Positions 1 through 7,696 of a stretch of DNA of 21,349 bases are shown piece after piece. Position 1 is the stretch's first letter; each line of letters opens with the position of its first letter. The notes beneath the pieces were generated by a model that was given only the letters and a program-made list of their open reading frames with translations, was not told the origin of the DNA and made no database searches. The position numbers were made by a program, and so were the translations under genes. This DNA comes from an uncultured Collinsella sp. (GTDB taxonomy: Bacteria; Actinomycetota; Coriobacteriia; Coriobacteriales; Coriobacteriaceae): assembly GCA_900551635.1 (NCBI GenBank), contig URWQ01000002.1, positions 1 through 21,349 on the forward strand, given 5' to 3'.

Positions 1-55
1 TTTGGGGTATACTCGCTTAGCAGGCGAGCACCTTCGGCCTCTCGGTCAGCTCTCC
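1..55 (-). tRNA. tRNA-Ser(GCT), 3' part outside the window
   Basis: Read on the minus strand, the sequence begins GGAGAGCTGACCGAGAGGCC, the typical 5' acceptor and D-arm of a bacterial tRNA-Ser. It continues with an anticodon stem CTCGC/GCGAG closing the loop CTGCTAA, so the anticodon is GCT. The long variable arm, T-arm and 3' acceptor strand are cut off by the window edge. A sigma-70-type promoter lies just upstream. Confidence 0.9.
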
Positions 56-69
56 GTAACAGCCGTTCT

Positions 70-98
70 ATAGTAACCAAACAGCCAAGGATGGGCAA
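70..98 (-). promoter_or_regulatory. promoter of tRNA-Ser
   Basis: On the minus strand there is a -35 hexamer TTGCCC (93-98) and a -10 hexamer TACTAT (70-75) with 17 bases between. The predicted start is close to the tRNA 5' end at 55. The -35 is only a partial match to consensus. Confidence 0.55.
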
Positions 99-147
99 GA
101 GGAAATTTTCTAATTGCCTAGCATCCTTTCCTCCTTGGAGGCTTCGC

Positions 148-2589
148 CTACCCCAGCGAGCGGTTGAGGGAGCCGAGCTCGTCGTTGCCCATGGTGCGCC
201 ACATTTGGAAGATGCAACCGCGTGCCAGGAAAAAGAAGCCGTTGTCGACCAGTTGCACAGCGGCATCTGCCAGCTGATTCGTCACGGCGGACACTGGCGG
301 CAGCTCGAGTCCAGCCTTGCGGATGGTCTCGACCGCCTCCTCGAACGTCGGAGGCTCGCTGACGCCCATCTCGTTCATAAGGCCCTGCATTTCTTCCAGC
401 GCGCTGCTGCCCGACTCCTCGCCGCGTGGCACCAGACGGTAACAAGCCAGCGCAAGGTCGAGCTGATCGCAATTCCAATAGGCAAACGCCAGGCGATAGA
501 ACAGGTAGCCGATTGCAGAGCGATCGCTGGCAATACGTAGGCCGTGGCGCGCCACCTCGATAATCTCGTCAAAGCGCTCCAGACGCGCAAGAACGTTGAT
601 GAGCGCAAAGTGCGATTGCATAGACGAGCGAGCCAGATCGTAAAGATGGCGCACCTCGGGCAGCGCTCGTTCAAAGTCCTCTTGCTCGACGTAAAAGCTG
701 CAGATCTCGTGCTGGGCAAAGTACAGCGCATCGGGCGCACGAAGGATTCGCACAGAGCGGTCTTCTTCCAACACCGGTAGCACCATGCGTACCAGCTGGT
801 TATCGCAAAACTGCGTTTGAACCGGACCTGTCGCCAAAAGCTCGGCGACGGCGCACTTAGCCTCCAACTCCTCGACAAGACGGGAAAAGCCTTCAAAGGC
901 ACCTGTACGGTCGACTTTTGCCTGCTCGCGCAATTCAACAACGCGGGCCACGTATGGGTCGTCGTCCTCTTCCATGACCTCCAACTCGTCAGCCGTATCG
1001 GCAAGCAGCAGATCGCGCAGCGCCGGCGGCAGTGTGCGATGGTCATCACGCGGACGAGCATGAACCTCCGCAGGCTCAATCGTCTCCGGAGCGGTTGACT
1101 CATACGCCTCAAGCACACGCTTGCACGGCATATCGTCCATGTCCATGCTCTCAAGATCCTTGGCGACAGGCACGCAATCGGCCAGATAGGCCGCGCGCCC
1201 AAAGAAATACGTTGCGACAACGCGCTCGCCCTGCTCACTGTCGGGAGCAGCAATCTGCACATAGCAGCGCGTGATGCAGGTGCCCGCGGCAAAACACGCT
1301 GCCGCAAGCGTAAGTGCCACGCGCGCATCGTGCTCCGCGGCCCAGATCGCGCGCATGTCCTCGTCCAGCTCGCGCCAGGCGTCATCCTGAGCGTCGTATT
1401 CACGTTGCGGCATGGCATCAACGACAGACCGCCCAAACCGAACGAGCATAATCCCCTCGGCAACGTTTGCCCGATAGGTATAGTCGAGCCGTGTGACCAC
1501 GTTAAGCGCCTCGACAATACGCGCGAAGCGGGTACGCACATCCCACTCACCGCCCGGCTGGCAAGCCACCGTACCCGGTTTGCCCCACGGGTTATCGCTC
1601 GAGGCCGTATCGAGCAGTCGGGGAACATCGTTGGTCGTCTTGGCGATATGCCACGCATCAAAGAGCGCGCAGCCCTCAAGGCTCGGCGAGGATGCCGCAG
1701 GGGCCAATCCGGCCCCGATGCGCTCGAGGATGCCAGAGAGGCGGTTGAGACGGCACTCGATGGCAAGCAGCATGTCAATCTCGTCCTGGTCCAGCAGGCT
1801 ACGATCAAAATTGAGATAGAAAAGCTTTGAGCGATCGATGCGAGCCAGGCTCATCTCGGACTTGGCGGCGATGGTGCGCAGTCGGGGCAAGTCGACCTCG
1901 CTCATAAGGGCGGCCGCATAACGCTCGATACCGCTCGGATTCTCGGCATGGTCGACACGGTAGAGCAGCGTCTCGATAGCGTCAGGTAGCGGTGCCGTGT
2001 TAAAGCCCAAAAACACCTCGACCGGCTCGGGCAACTTTACGAGCTTTATTTTGTCGACAACGTTTTGCATGTCCGCATCGAGACCGTCGACGCCCGCCGT
2101 GTTCGCAATAGCGCTTTCGGAGTTGGCAAATATCACGTAGCGCAAGAACATCGAGGCCATGAACTCGCCGTAAGGAAGGGCGCGGGTCGAATTCCATGTC
2201 TCGTGGTCGGACTGCTCGCGCATGGGGCCTTCGGGAGAGCCGGCAGTTTGCGCACACGTACGCATTGCACCGTTGGCTTCCCTTACCATAATCTCACCAA
2301 TACTGGAATCCGACTCGTCAAGGACCAGCTCCATGTCGGGATCGTTGGGCAGCGGAGCCTCGCTAACGGGGCGGTCCACCTTGTACACCTCACCCGAAAC
2401 GCTTACGTAGCCCAAAAGCGACACATGGCTTTTGCCAACGAATTCGACGACATAACAAGATTCATGCTGGTCCTCGCCAAAGAGTTTCCAGACCACGCCA
2501 TATGAGCGCCCCGCAGGCTGCTCGGGCATCGCCGGAAAGCGCTTCTTGGGATCGAGAAACCTGAGCTTGTATGTCGGACGCTCTGCCAC
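148..2589 (-). CDS. 813-residue orphan protein with TPR-like C-terminal helices
   Basis: I do not recognise this family. The start is GTG at 2589, giving MAERPTYKLRFL, with only a weak AGGGTG upstream. There is no signal peptide or membrane segment, so it is probably cytoplasmic. The middle is acidic and alpha-helical. Residues about 625-725 consist of paired helices with the spacing of tetratricopeptide repeats, for example LERFDEIIEVARHGL and CDQLDLALACYRLV, suggesting a protein-protein scaffold. A WD-rich, acidic stretch (about 400-520) has no motif I can name. The gene stands alone between tRNA-Arg and tRNA-Ser. A weak CCTCC-AA-GGAGG hairpin lies just after the stop but lacks a T-run. The long uninterrupted frame and GC-rich third positions support it as a real gene; its function is unknown. 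Confidence 0.85.
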   Translation of the reverse strand: MAERPTYKLRFLDPKKRFPAMPEQPAGRSYGVVWKLFGEDQHESCYVVEFVGKSHVSLLGYVSVSGEVYKVDRPVSEAPLPNDPDMELVLDESDSSIGEIMVREANGAMRTCAQTAGSPEGPMREQSDHETWNSTRALPYGEFMASMFLRYVIFANSESAIANTAGVDGLDADMQNVVDKIKLVKLPEPVEVFLGFNTAPLPDAIETLLYRVDHAENPSGIERYAAALMSEVDLPRLRTIAAKSEMSLARIDRSKLFYLNFDRSLLDQDEIDMLLAIECRLNRLSGILERIGAGLAPAASSPSLEGCALFDAWHIAKTTNDVPRLLDTASSDNPWGKPGTVACQPGGEWDVRTRFARIVEALNVVTRLDYTYRANVAEGIMLVRFGRSVVDAMPQREYDAQDDAWRELDEDMRAIWAAEHDARVALTLAAACFAAGTCITRCYVQIAAPDSEQGERVVATYFFGRAAYLADCVPVAKDLESMDMDDMPCKRVLEAYESTAPETIEPAEVHARPRDDHRTLPPALRDLLLADTADELEVMEEDDDPYVARVVELREQAKVDRTGAFEGFSRLVEELEAKCAVAELLATGPVQTQFCDNQLVRMVLPVLEEDRSVRILRAPDALYFAQHEICSFYVEQEDFERALPEVRHLYDLARSSMQSHFALINVLARLERFDEIIEVARHGLRIASDRSAIGYLFYRLAFAYWNCDQLDLALACYRLVPRGEESGSSALEEMQGLMNEMGVSEPPTFEEAVETIRKAGLELPPVSAVTNQLADAAVQLVDNGFFFLARGCIFQMWRTMGNDELGSLNRSLG

Positions 2590-2735
2590 GAAGTATCACC
2601 CTGATCGGTCGCTTGAAGAAGGAGTGGTCACGGATGGGCCGCGACACCTACTCGAAATCTTACACGAGTCGACAGGAAATAGTCCGCTTTACGCCTGCGC
2701 CTCGACCGAGGTTCGAATCCATGCGGTGCCGGCGT

Positions 2736-2765
2736 AAAAGAAAAGCCCCCGTTGCCGGAGGCTTT
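2736..2765 (-). terminator. intrinsic terminator of tRNA-Arg
   Basis: On the minus strand AAAGCC(T)CCG pairs with CGG(G)GGCTTT around a GCAA loop (2742-2765, one mismatch), followed by TTTTCTTTT. It lies about 10 bases downstream of the tRNA-Arg 3' end. Confidence 0.8.
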
Positions 2766-2774
2766 AAGTTCGAT

Positions 2775-2851
2775 TGGTGCGGCGTATAGGATTCGAACCT
2801 ATGACGTTCTGATTCGTAGTCAGACCCTCTATCCAGCTGAGGTAACGCCGC
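2775..2851 (-). tRNA. tRNA-Arg(ACG) with encoded CCA
   Basis: A full cloverleaf can be drawn on the minus strand: acceptor GCGGCGT/ACGCCGC, D-stem CCTC/GAGG, anticodon stem TCTGA/TCAGA with loop CTACGAA (anticodon ACG), and T-arm ATAGG-TTCGAAT-CCTAT. The discriminator A and the CCA tail are encoded (2775-2778). The wobble A would be deaminated to inosine to read CGU, CGC and CGA. It has its own promoter and terminator. Confidence 0.97.
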
Positions 2852-2863
2852 AGCGCAAGACAT

Positions 2864-2892
2864 ATAAAACCACTTTAGCTTATTGGAGTCAA
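2864..2892 (-). promoter_or_regulatory. promoter of tRNA-Arg
   Basis: Minus-strand -35 TTGACT (2887-2892), 17-base spacer, -10 TTTTAT (2864-2869), ending about 12 bases before the tRNA 5' end. The -35 is near consensus. Confidence 0.7.
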
Positions 2893-2928
2893 GCACAATC
2901 TCAAACTTTTTTGTGGAACGCAGTTTTG

Positions 2929-3306
2929 TCATGCTGCTCCGCATATACCGCCGTTCCCCGTACGATCGATTGGCTTTTCGATCACGTCGAACTTGGCATC
3001 AAGTTCCCTCAGGAGCGATCTCACCCGCTGGGCGCAATCATAATCGGCAAACGAGATGCTCAGCATGCGCGCGACCTGGTTGGAAGTCCCAACTCCATAG
3101 AAGTGCTCCAGCGCCACAAGCCCCTCGTGCGTCACAAAGGTCTCGACCACGTGCGGCGACTCCTCAAAGCACCATTGGGTCAACGGACCCTCACTCGTCT
3201 GCCGAAGCACCAGGCCACCCATGCCAGACGGCTCACACGTTACAAGCAGGTACTCCCCGCCCTCGTCGCTCTCAAACAAAACCACCCGATCATCAAACAG
3301 CTCCAT
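2929..3306 (-). CDS. 125-residue protein of unknown function
   Basis: The start is ATG at 3306, supported by AAAGGGGA four bases upstream. The protein begins MELFDDRVVLFESDEGG and is acidic and soluble, with no signal peptide or membrane segment. The first half reads as alternating beta strands (YLLVTCEP, GGLVLRQT), the second as an amphipathic helix (ADYDCAQRVRSLLRELDAKF). I do not recognise the family. A possible -10 (TATGCT) lies in the A+T-rich leader at about 3340, and an inverted repeat GAACA-AC-TGTTC further upstream could be an operator. It is a single-gene unit between serS and tRNA-Arg; no convincing terminator follows. Confidence 0.75.
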   Translation of the reverse strand: MELFDDRVVLFESDEGGEYLLVTCEPSGMGGLVLRQTSEGPLTQWCFEESPHVVETFVTHEGLVALEHFYGVGTSNQVARMLSISFADYDCAQRVRSLLRELDAKFDVIEKPIDRTGNGGICGAA

Positions 3307-3432
3307 CGCGTCCCCTTTCTCTCGCTCTTATTTAGCAAAAGCATAGCAGGTAGATGGCTGTATACAGAACAGTTGTTCGTGTGTTTTCTATTGAGCTGTC
3401 CGCACGGCATGGTATGGACCTACGCACGAAAT

Positions 3433-3456
3433 AGGGCGCCCCCGAAGGAGCGCCCT
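3433..3456 (-). terminator. terminator downstream of serS
   Basis: On the minus strand AGGGCGCTCC pairs with GGGGCGCCCT around a TTCG tetraloop, an unusually stable 10-bp stem with one T-G pair. The following run (ATTTCG) is a weak T-tract. It lies 23 bases after the serS stop. Confidence 0.75.
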
Positions 3457-3479
3457 TGCATATCCCCTATGCAGGCAAG

Positions 3480-4763
3480 TTACGCGACCGGCTCGATCTT
3501 CTCGAGGCCGCCCATGTAAGGACGCAGAACCTCGGGAATCGTGATGGTGCCGTCGGCGTTCTGGTAGTTCTCCAGAATGGCGGCCATGGTGCGGCCGGCC
3601 GGCAGGCCGGAACCATTGAGGGTGTGCAGGTAGCGCGAACCCTTGAAGTTCTCGGGGTCGCGATACTTGATGTTGGCGCGGCGAGCCTGGAAGTCACCGC
3701 AGTTAGAGCAGGAGCTGATCTCCTTGTAGGCGTTGTAGCTCGGCAGCCAAACCTCGACGTCGTAGGTCTGACGGGCAGAGAAGCCCAAGTCGCCGGTGCA
3801 CAGGCTAATCACGCGATACGGAAGGCCCAGCTGCTGCAGCAGGTACTCGGCCTCGGCGGTCATGCTCTCGAGCTCCTCGTCGGACTCCTCCGGCTTAGCG
3901 AACTTGACCATCTCGACCTTGTCGAACTCGTGCTGACGGATGATGCCGCGGGTGTCGCGACCGGCGGAACCGGCCTCCTCGCGGAAGCAGGGGGTGAAGG
4001 CGGTGTAGCGGCGCGGCAGGGTGTCGGCATCGAGGACCTCGCCGGCGTGCAGGTTGGTAAGCACGACCTCGGCGGTGGGGATCAGGAAGTTGTCGCCCGA
4101 GACGTGATAGGCGTCGTCCTCGAACTTGGGCAGCTGGCCCGTGCCAAACATGGTCTGACGCTTGACGACGATAGGCGGCCACCACTCCTTGAAGCCACGG
4201 CTGGTGTGCGTATCGAGGAAGAAGTTGATGAGGGCACGCTCCAGGCGGGCACCGGCGCCACCGAGAACGGTGAAACGGCTGCCGGAGAGCTTGTTGCCGC
4301 GCTCGAAGTCAAGAATGTCGAGGTCGGTGCCCAGATCCCAGTGCGGCTTAAAGTCGAAGTCGAACTCGCGCGGGGTGCCCCAGCGGCGACGCTCGATGTT
4401 CTCGTCCTCGTCCTTGCCGTACGGCGTGACCTCGCAAGGAATGTTGGGCAGGTGAGCCATGAAGTCGTACTGCTCCTGCTCGAGGGCAGTACGACGCTCG
4501 GCCAGACCGTCAATCTTCTCGTTGACGGCGCGCACGGCCTCCTTGGCGGCCTCGGCCTCCTCCTTCTTGCCCTCCTTCATCAGGGCGCCGATCTTCTTGG
4601 ACTCGGCATTACGCGTAGCCTGGAGTTCCTCGACCTCGGTGATGACGGCACGGCGCTCGTCGTCGAGCTCAAAGAACTTCTCGCGATCCCAAGACGTCTG
4701 GCGGTTAGCCATGGCGACATCGATGGCATCGGGGTTCTCGCGAACAAACTTGATATCAAGCAT
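3480..4763 (-). CDS. serS: seryl-tRNA synthetase
   Basis: Class II aminoacyl-tRNA synthetase that charges tRNA-Ser, and tRNA-Sec where present, in the cytoplasm. Residues about 27-105 form the charged antiparallel coiled-coil arm that grips the long variable arm of tRNA-Ser. The catalytic core follows, with motif 2 at about 257-284 ([17 protein letters not shown], then RQHEFDKVE) and motif 3 near the C-terminus ([19 protein letters not shown]). I chose ATG at 4763 ([10 protein letters not shown], 427 residues), with GGAGG six bases upstream. A longer frame would begin at 4790, but its extra nine codons cover the ribosome binding site. No T-box leader is visible upstream. The tRNA-Ser at the window start is its substrate. 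Confidence 0.97.
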   Translation of the reverse strand: MLDIKFVRENPDAIDVAMANRQTSWDREKFFELDDERRAVITEVEELQATRNAESKKIGALMKEGKKEEAEAAKEAVRAVNEKIDGLAERRTALEQEQYDFMAHLPNIPCEVTPYGKDEDENIERRRWGTPREFDFDFKPHWDLGTDLDILDFERGNKLSGSRFTVLGGAGARLERALINFFLDTHTSRGFKEWWPPIVVKRQTMFGTGQLPKFEDDAYHVSGDNFLIPTAEVVLTNLHAGEVLDADTLPRRYTAFTPCFREEAGSAGRDTRGIIRQHEFDKVEMVKFAKPEESDEELESMTAEAEYLLQQLGLPYRVISLCTGDLGFSARQTYDVEVWLPSYNAYKEISSCSNCGDFQARRANIKYRDPENFKGSRYLHTLNGSGLPAGRTMAAILENYQNADGTITIPEVLRPYMGGLEKIEPVA

Positions 4764-4792
4764 TAGATCCTCCGGCGATATACATTCCATTT

Positions 4793-4831
4793 AGGTTGCA
4801 ACCTTGTACATGTATGGGCAAGTATATACTT
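4793..4831. promoter_or_regulatory. divergent promoter region with three perfect palindromes
   Basis: Between serS (minus) and the small membrane gene (plus) lie AGGTTGCAACCT (4793-4804), TACATGTA (4807-4814) and AAGTATATACTT (4820-4831), each a perfect palindrome. The third contains TATACT on both strands and so can serve as the -10 of both divergent promoters. A -35-like TTGGGT for serS lies 18 bases upstream of it on the minus strand, and TTGTAC for the plus-strand gene. The other palindromes could be operator sites; this is inference. Confidence 0.45.
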
Positions 4832-4874
4832 ATGAGCGTTTACGACCCAACTCAACTACGCAAGAAGGCACCCA

Positions 4875-5048
4875 ATGGACGCAGTTTTTTCCTTTTTGTT
4901 TGGCACCCGCACCGGTTTTGCCATCCTTTTCGCCGGCGGCATCCTGTTATTTGCGATTCTTGCCTTTGTAATGGAGAAGCGTACCCATAAGATGTACGTC
5001 GACCGCGGACCCAAGTCCGAGGATGAGGAAGACAGCTTCTGGGACTAA
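4875..5048 (+). CDS. 57-residue single-pass membrane protein
   Basis: This short plus-strand frame begins ATG at 4875 (MDAVFSFLFGTRTGFAILFA) and ends TAA at 5048. AGAAGG lies seven bases before the start. Residues about 15-32 are strongly hydrophobic (FAILFAGGILLFAILAFV), followed by basic MEKRTHK and an acidic tail KSEDEEDSFWD. The topology suggests N-out with a cytoplasmic tail under the positive-inside rule. I do not recognise the family. It is the only clear plus-strand gene here, divergent from serS and convergent with proC. A strong terminator follows at 5101. Its small size leaves some doubt, but the ribosome binding site, hydrophobic segment and downstream terminator agree. Confidence 0.75.
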   Translation: MDAVFSFLFGTRTGFAILFAGGILLFAILAFVMEKRTHKMYVDRGPKSEDEEDSFWD

Positions 5049-5214
5049 CCTGCCAAAAAGGGACAGGTTTATTTTGGTCTGTTTTATCTGGGCAAACGCA
5101 AGCGCCCCGCAACTGGAATTGAGCCAGTTGCGGGGCGCTTTTCGCTAAAAGGACAAAACCGCAGAAAATACCTGCCAAAAATAAACCCGTCCTTTTTTTG
5201 GTCGGTTTTACTGG
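5049..5214. repeat. inverted-repeat element flanking a terminator
   Basis: Left arm 5049-5092 (plus strand) and right arm 5161-5214 (minus strand) share the pattern CCAAAAA..GGAC.GGTTTATTTT.GG, then GT.TT.TCTG. Together they form an imperfect inverted repeat of about 45 bases per arm, with a 16-bp perfect hairpin between them. The left arm starts right after the stop codon of the small membrane gene; the right arm includes the stop codon of proC. The layout resembles REP/BIME or miniature inverted-repeat elements; no transposase is present. The mobile origin is inference. Confidence 0.6.
5101..5142 (+). terminator. strong bidirectional hairpin terminator
   Basis: AGCGCCCCGCAACTGG pairs perfectly over 16 bp with CCAGTTGCGGGGCGCT around a seven-base loop, followed by TTTT on the plus strand. 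On the minus strand the following bases are TGCGTTTG, a weaker run. It can end both the small membrane gene and convergent proC transcripts. Confidence 0.85.
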
Positions 5215-5978
5215 AGAGTTGCGTCGATTGCCTTGACCAGGGCGCTGCGCATGCCGGCGTCCTCGAGCGCAACGACGCCCTTGATGGTGGCACCACCGGG
5301 CGAGCATACGGCATCCTTCATCGCCGCAGGATGCTGGCCAGTTGCAAGCTGCAGCTTTGCCGTACCCAACACCATCTGGCTCACAATGCGATAGGCATCG
5401 GCACGCGGGATACCGTGCTTGACCGCCGCATCGCCCAGGGCCTCGATTGCCATGGCGACAAATGCCGGAGCGCAACCACCCACCGTGCCGCCCACAAACA
5501 GCAGGCTCGTATCGAGCTCGACCACCGCACCGAGTTTGCCAAGCAGATCAAGCACCACGGCGCTCTGCTCATCACTAAGCGTGGAAGCCTTCTCGCAAGC
5601 GATGACGCCCTCGCCCACCGAAACCGGTGTGTTGGGCACCGTCGAGATATGCGCGACGCCCGGCAGGACCTGCTCCCACTTGGCACTGTCCCAGGTCCAG
5701 GCAACCGACAGAACGACCTTTTTGGCAAGAGCATCCTTGAGCGGGGCGAATACCTTCTCGATCATGTACGGTTTGACCGCAGCGACCACGATATCGGATG
5801 CGGCGACAACCTCGGCGGCATCGTGGCAGGCGACCATGCCGCGCGCCTCGCAGCGCTCAACCAGTGCGTCGTAGCGACCCGCGCAGGCGCACATGTCGCT
5901 CGCAGCTACACCGGCAGCGATCCAGCCATCGGCCATAGCGCTCGCCATATTGCCAAAACCGACAAATCCAATCTTCAT
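5208..5978 (-). CDS. proC: pyrroline-5-carboxylate reductase
   Basis: Catalyses the last step of proline synthesis, NAD(P)H-dependent reduction of 1-pyrroline-5-carboxylate to proline, in the cytoplasm. The N-terminus has the dinucleotide-binding Rossmann loop (MKIGFVGFGNMASAMADGW). The C-terminal half holds the family signature (CSPGGATIKGVVALEDAG), preceded by the VGGTVGGCAPAFVAMAIEAL dimerisation helices. It is 256 residues, near the usual 260-280. The start is ATG at 5978 with GAGGA about ten bases upstream. It lies 73 bases downstream of rlmH on the same strand, possibly with its own weak promoter. Its stop codon lies within the right arm of the inverted-repeat element. Confidence 0.95.
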   Translation of the reverse strand: MKIGFVGFGNMASAMADGWIAAGVAASDMCACAGRYDALVERCEARGMVACHDAAEVVAASDIVVAAVKPYMIEKVFAPLKDALAKKVVLSVAWTWDSAKWEQVLPGVAHISTVPNTPVSVGEGVIACEKASTLSDEQSAVVLDLLGKLGAVVELDTSLLFVGGTVGGCAPAFVAMAIEALGDAAVKHGIPRADAYRIVSQMVLGTAKLQLATGQHPAAMKDAVCSPGGATIKGVVALEDAGMRSALVKAIDATLQ

Positions 5979-6051
5979 ATCTCATAGTCCTCTCAGACAC
6001 GCTCTTCAAAACGAAAGCTATTGTCCCACGCCATTGTTTCGTATTGCCGAC

Positions 6052-6522
6052 CTATTTGTGATACGGCTCGCCACGGCTGATCTTGCAGGCGCGGTAGATT
6101 TGCTCCAGCAGCACCACGCGCGCCAAGTTATGCGGCAAGGTAATGCGTCCAAAGCTGAGCATCTCGTCGGCGCGGGCGCGCACCTCATCGCTCACGCCGT
6201 CCGAACCGCCAATCACAAAGGCGATGTCGCTGCTGCCTCGCAGCATAAGATCGTCGAGCCTCGCCGAGAGCTCCTCACTCGAACGCTCCTTGCCCTCGAT
6301 AGCCAGCAGGATCACATGCGCTCGAGACGGCAATGCAGCAAGAATTGCCGCCCCCTCCTTGTCGCGCGCGGCATCCACGCCGCCCGCCTTAGCCGGGTCG
6401 ATATCGGCCACCTCGCGGATATCCACCTTGGCATAGGCGCCTAGGCGCTTGGTGTACTCAGCGCACGCGTCCTTCCAAAAGCGCTCTTTGAGCTTGCCAA
6501 CACAAACGACGGTGTATTTCAC
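6052..6522 (-). CDS. rlmH: 23S rRNA (pseudouridine1915-N3)-methyltransferase RlmH
   Basis: SPOUT-class methyltransferase that methylates pseudouridine 1915 in helix 69 of 23S rRNA on the assembled ribosome, using S-adenosylmethionine. The 156 residues match the family length. The knot region is visible as HVILLAIEGKERSSEE (about 69-84), FVIGGSDGVSDEV (102-114) and LPHNLARVVLLEQIYRA (129-145), with the invariant C-terminal RGEPYHK. The start is GTG at 6522. Its AAGGAG ribosome binding site consists of the last codons of the upstream SPFH gene, whose stop is six bases away, so the two are co-transcribed. Confidence 0.96.
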   Translation of the reverse strand: MKYTVVCVGKLKERFWKDACAEYTKRLGAYAKVDIREVADIDPAKAGGVDAARDKEGAAILAALPSRAHVILLAIEGKERSSEELSARLDDLMLRGSSDIAFVIGGSDGVSDEVRARADEMLSFGRITLPHNLARVVLLEQIYRACKISRGEPYHK

Positions 6523-6528
6523 GCGTGC

Positions 6529-7467
6529 CTACTCCTTTGACTCGTTCTGAACCTTACCGGCAGCCAGCATCTGCTCGAACATAGAGGCCGACTGCGAAAA
6601 GTCGCTCGGCAGCACGACCGTCGAGGTTTTACCCGTGCGAGCGAACTCCGTCATCATCTCGGACCACTGCGTAAACATGAACAGTTGGTTGGCCTCGTCA
6701 TTGCCGACACCCGTCTCCTGGATGATCTCGAGCGAATCTTTGATACCCAGTGCAATGGCCTTGCGCTGGTTGGCGATGCCCTCGCCCGCCTTTTCCATAG
6801 CCTCGTCCTCGGCGGTCGCCTCGGTGACGCGCTTGATGCGGTCGGCCTCGGCGAGCTCCTGTGCCGCAGCGCGCTTGCGCTGGGCGGCGTTGATGTCGTT
6901 CATGGAGTTCTCGACCTCGGTCGGCAGTGCGATTTTGGTGATGAGCGTCGACACGAGGGTGAAGCCGTAGGCGGCCATCTGCTCGGAAACGGTAGCGTTG
7001 ACATCCTTGGCGATGTCATCCTTCTTGGCAAAGACCTCATCGAGTGTGTAGACGGGAATCGAAGAGCGTAGGGCGTCGGTGATGAAGTCACGCATCTGGT
7101 CGACGGGCTCCTGCAGCATGTAGTAGCTCTTGTAGATACCCGAATCTGCCGGGCCGGCGCCCATGTCATAGCTCACGTGGTACTGAGCAGAGACCTCAAG
7201 GCCGATGGTCACGTTGTCCTGGGTCTTAACGTCGATGCCAAAACCGTTTTTCATGGTGCGCAGGCTCACCGTGGCGGCCTTGCGGTCGATCACGGGCACC
7301 TTCATGTGGAAGCCCGCGTTGACGATGCGGTTAAACTTGCCCAGGCGCTCGATGATCACGGCATGCTGTTGTTCAACGACATAGCAGGCGTTGGGAAGCA
7401 GTAGCAACAGAATGATGATGGGAATCAAAAGGCTGGTAAGGGCGGCGATGATACCGGACAACAGCAT
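6529..7467 (-). CDS. SPFH/band-7 (stomatin-like) membrane protein
   Basis: Membrane-anchored SPFH protein, likely a scaffold for membrane microdomains or a protease-regulating oligomer. Residues about 3-25 are one hydrophobic segment (LLSGIIAALTSLLIPIIILL). The band-7 domain then starts with VVEQQHAVIIERLGKF, followed by GFHMKVPVIDRKAATVSLR, DVKTQDNVTIGLEVSAQYHV and the RSSIPVYTLDEVFAKKDDIA stretch. A charged coiled coil (AAQRKRAAAQELAEADRI) and a hydrophobic C-terminus follow, as in stomatin-like proteins. I chose ATG at 7467 (312 residues) because GAGGAGA lies just upstream; a GTG at 7488 would put that site inside the gene. It heads an operon with rlmH. No NfeD partner is adjacent. Confidence 0.92.
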   Translation of the reverse strand: MLLSGIIAALTSLLIPIIILLLLLPNACYVVEQQHAVIIERLGKFNRIVNAGFHMKVPVIDRKAATVSLRTMKNGFGIDVKTQDNVTIGLEVSAQYHVSYDMGAGPADSGIYKSYYMLQEPVDQMRDFITDALRSSIPVYTLDEVFAKKDDIAKDVNATVSEQMAAYGFTLVSTLITKIALPTEVENSMNDINAAQRKRAAAQELAEADRIKRVTEATAEDEAMEKAGEGIANQRKAIALGIKDSLEIIQETGVGNDEANQLFMFTQWSEMMTEFARTGKTSTVVLPSDFSQSASMFEQMLAAGKVQNESKE

Positions 7468-7530
7468 GGTCTCTCCTCTGATAGGCACACGTTGGCATTA
7501 GGATACCCGTACAAGGAGATCGTACATAAC

Positions 7531-7555
7531 AAAAAAGCTCCCATTGCTGGGAGCT
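7531..7555 (-). terminator. intrinsic terminator of tRNA-Leu
   Basis: On the minus strand AGCTCCCA-GCAA-TGGGAGCT (7536-7555) is followed by TTTTTT. It lies 12 bases after the tRNA-Leu 3' end and insulates the SPFH gene from it. Confidence 0.88.
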
Positions 7556-7566
7556 CTTTAATTTAA

Positions 7567-7653
7567 TGGTGCGGGCGAAAGGACTTGAACCTTCATGGGG
7601 TTGCCCCCATACGGACCTGAACCGTACGCGTCTGCCAATTCCGCCACGCCCGC
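7567..7653 (-). tRNA. tRNA-Leu(CAG) with encoded CCA
   Basis: Minus-strand cloverleaf with acceptor GCGGGCG/CGCCCGC, anticodon loop TTCAGGT (anticodon CAG) in stem GTACGG/CCGTAT, a class II variable arm TGGGGGCAACCCCA and a T-arm with TTCAAGT. The CCA is encoded (7567-7569). It reads CUG, a frequent codon in a GC-rich genome. Confidence 0.97.
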
Positions 7654-7664
7654 GTGCAGGAATT

Positions 7665-7693
7665 AGAATAACGGAGCGCCATCGCGAACGCAA
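7665..7693 (-). promoter_or_regulatory. promoter of tRNA-Leu
   Basis: Minus-strand -35 TTGCGT (7688-7693), 17-base spacer, -10 TATTCT (7665-7670). It sits immediately after the end of the TatD-like gene. Confidence 0.65.
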
Positions 7694-7696
7694 GAA

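Noticed and set aside
2639..2735. A tRNA-like stretch on the plus strand with CGAGG-TTCGAAT-CCATG resembling a T-arm
   Set aside because: The T-stem has a mismatch, the acceptor strands pair at only about five of seven positions, there is no anticodon arm, and it sits in the leader of the 813-residue gene. It may be a remnant but cannot be supported.
3456..4766. A 436-codon plus-strand open frame opposite serS
   Set aside because: It is the complement of serS, which has all motifs of seryl-tRNA synthetase; the mirror frame is a by-product of GC-rich codon use.
4764..4874. T-box riboswitch upstream of serS
   Set aside because: No AGGGTGG-type antiterminator core or terminator/antiterminator pair lies in the leader.
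4796..4990. 64-codon plus-strand frame beginning MQPCTCMGKYILMSVYD
   Set aside because: It has no ribosome binding site and a composition unlike a protein; the overlapping frame from 4875 has a good site and a clear membrane helix.
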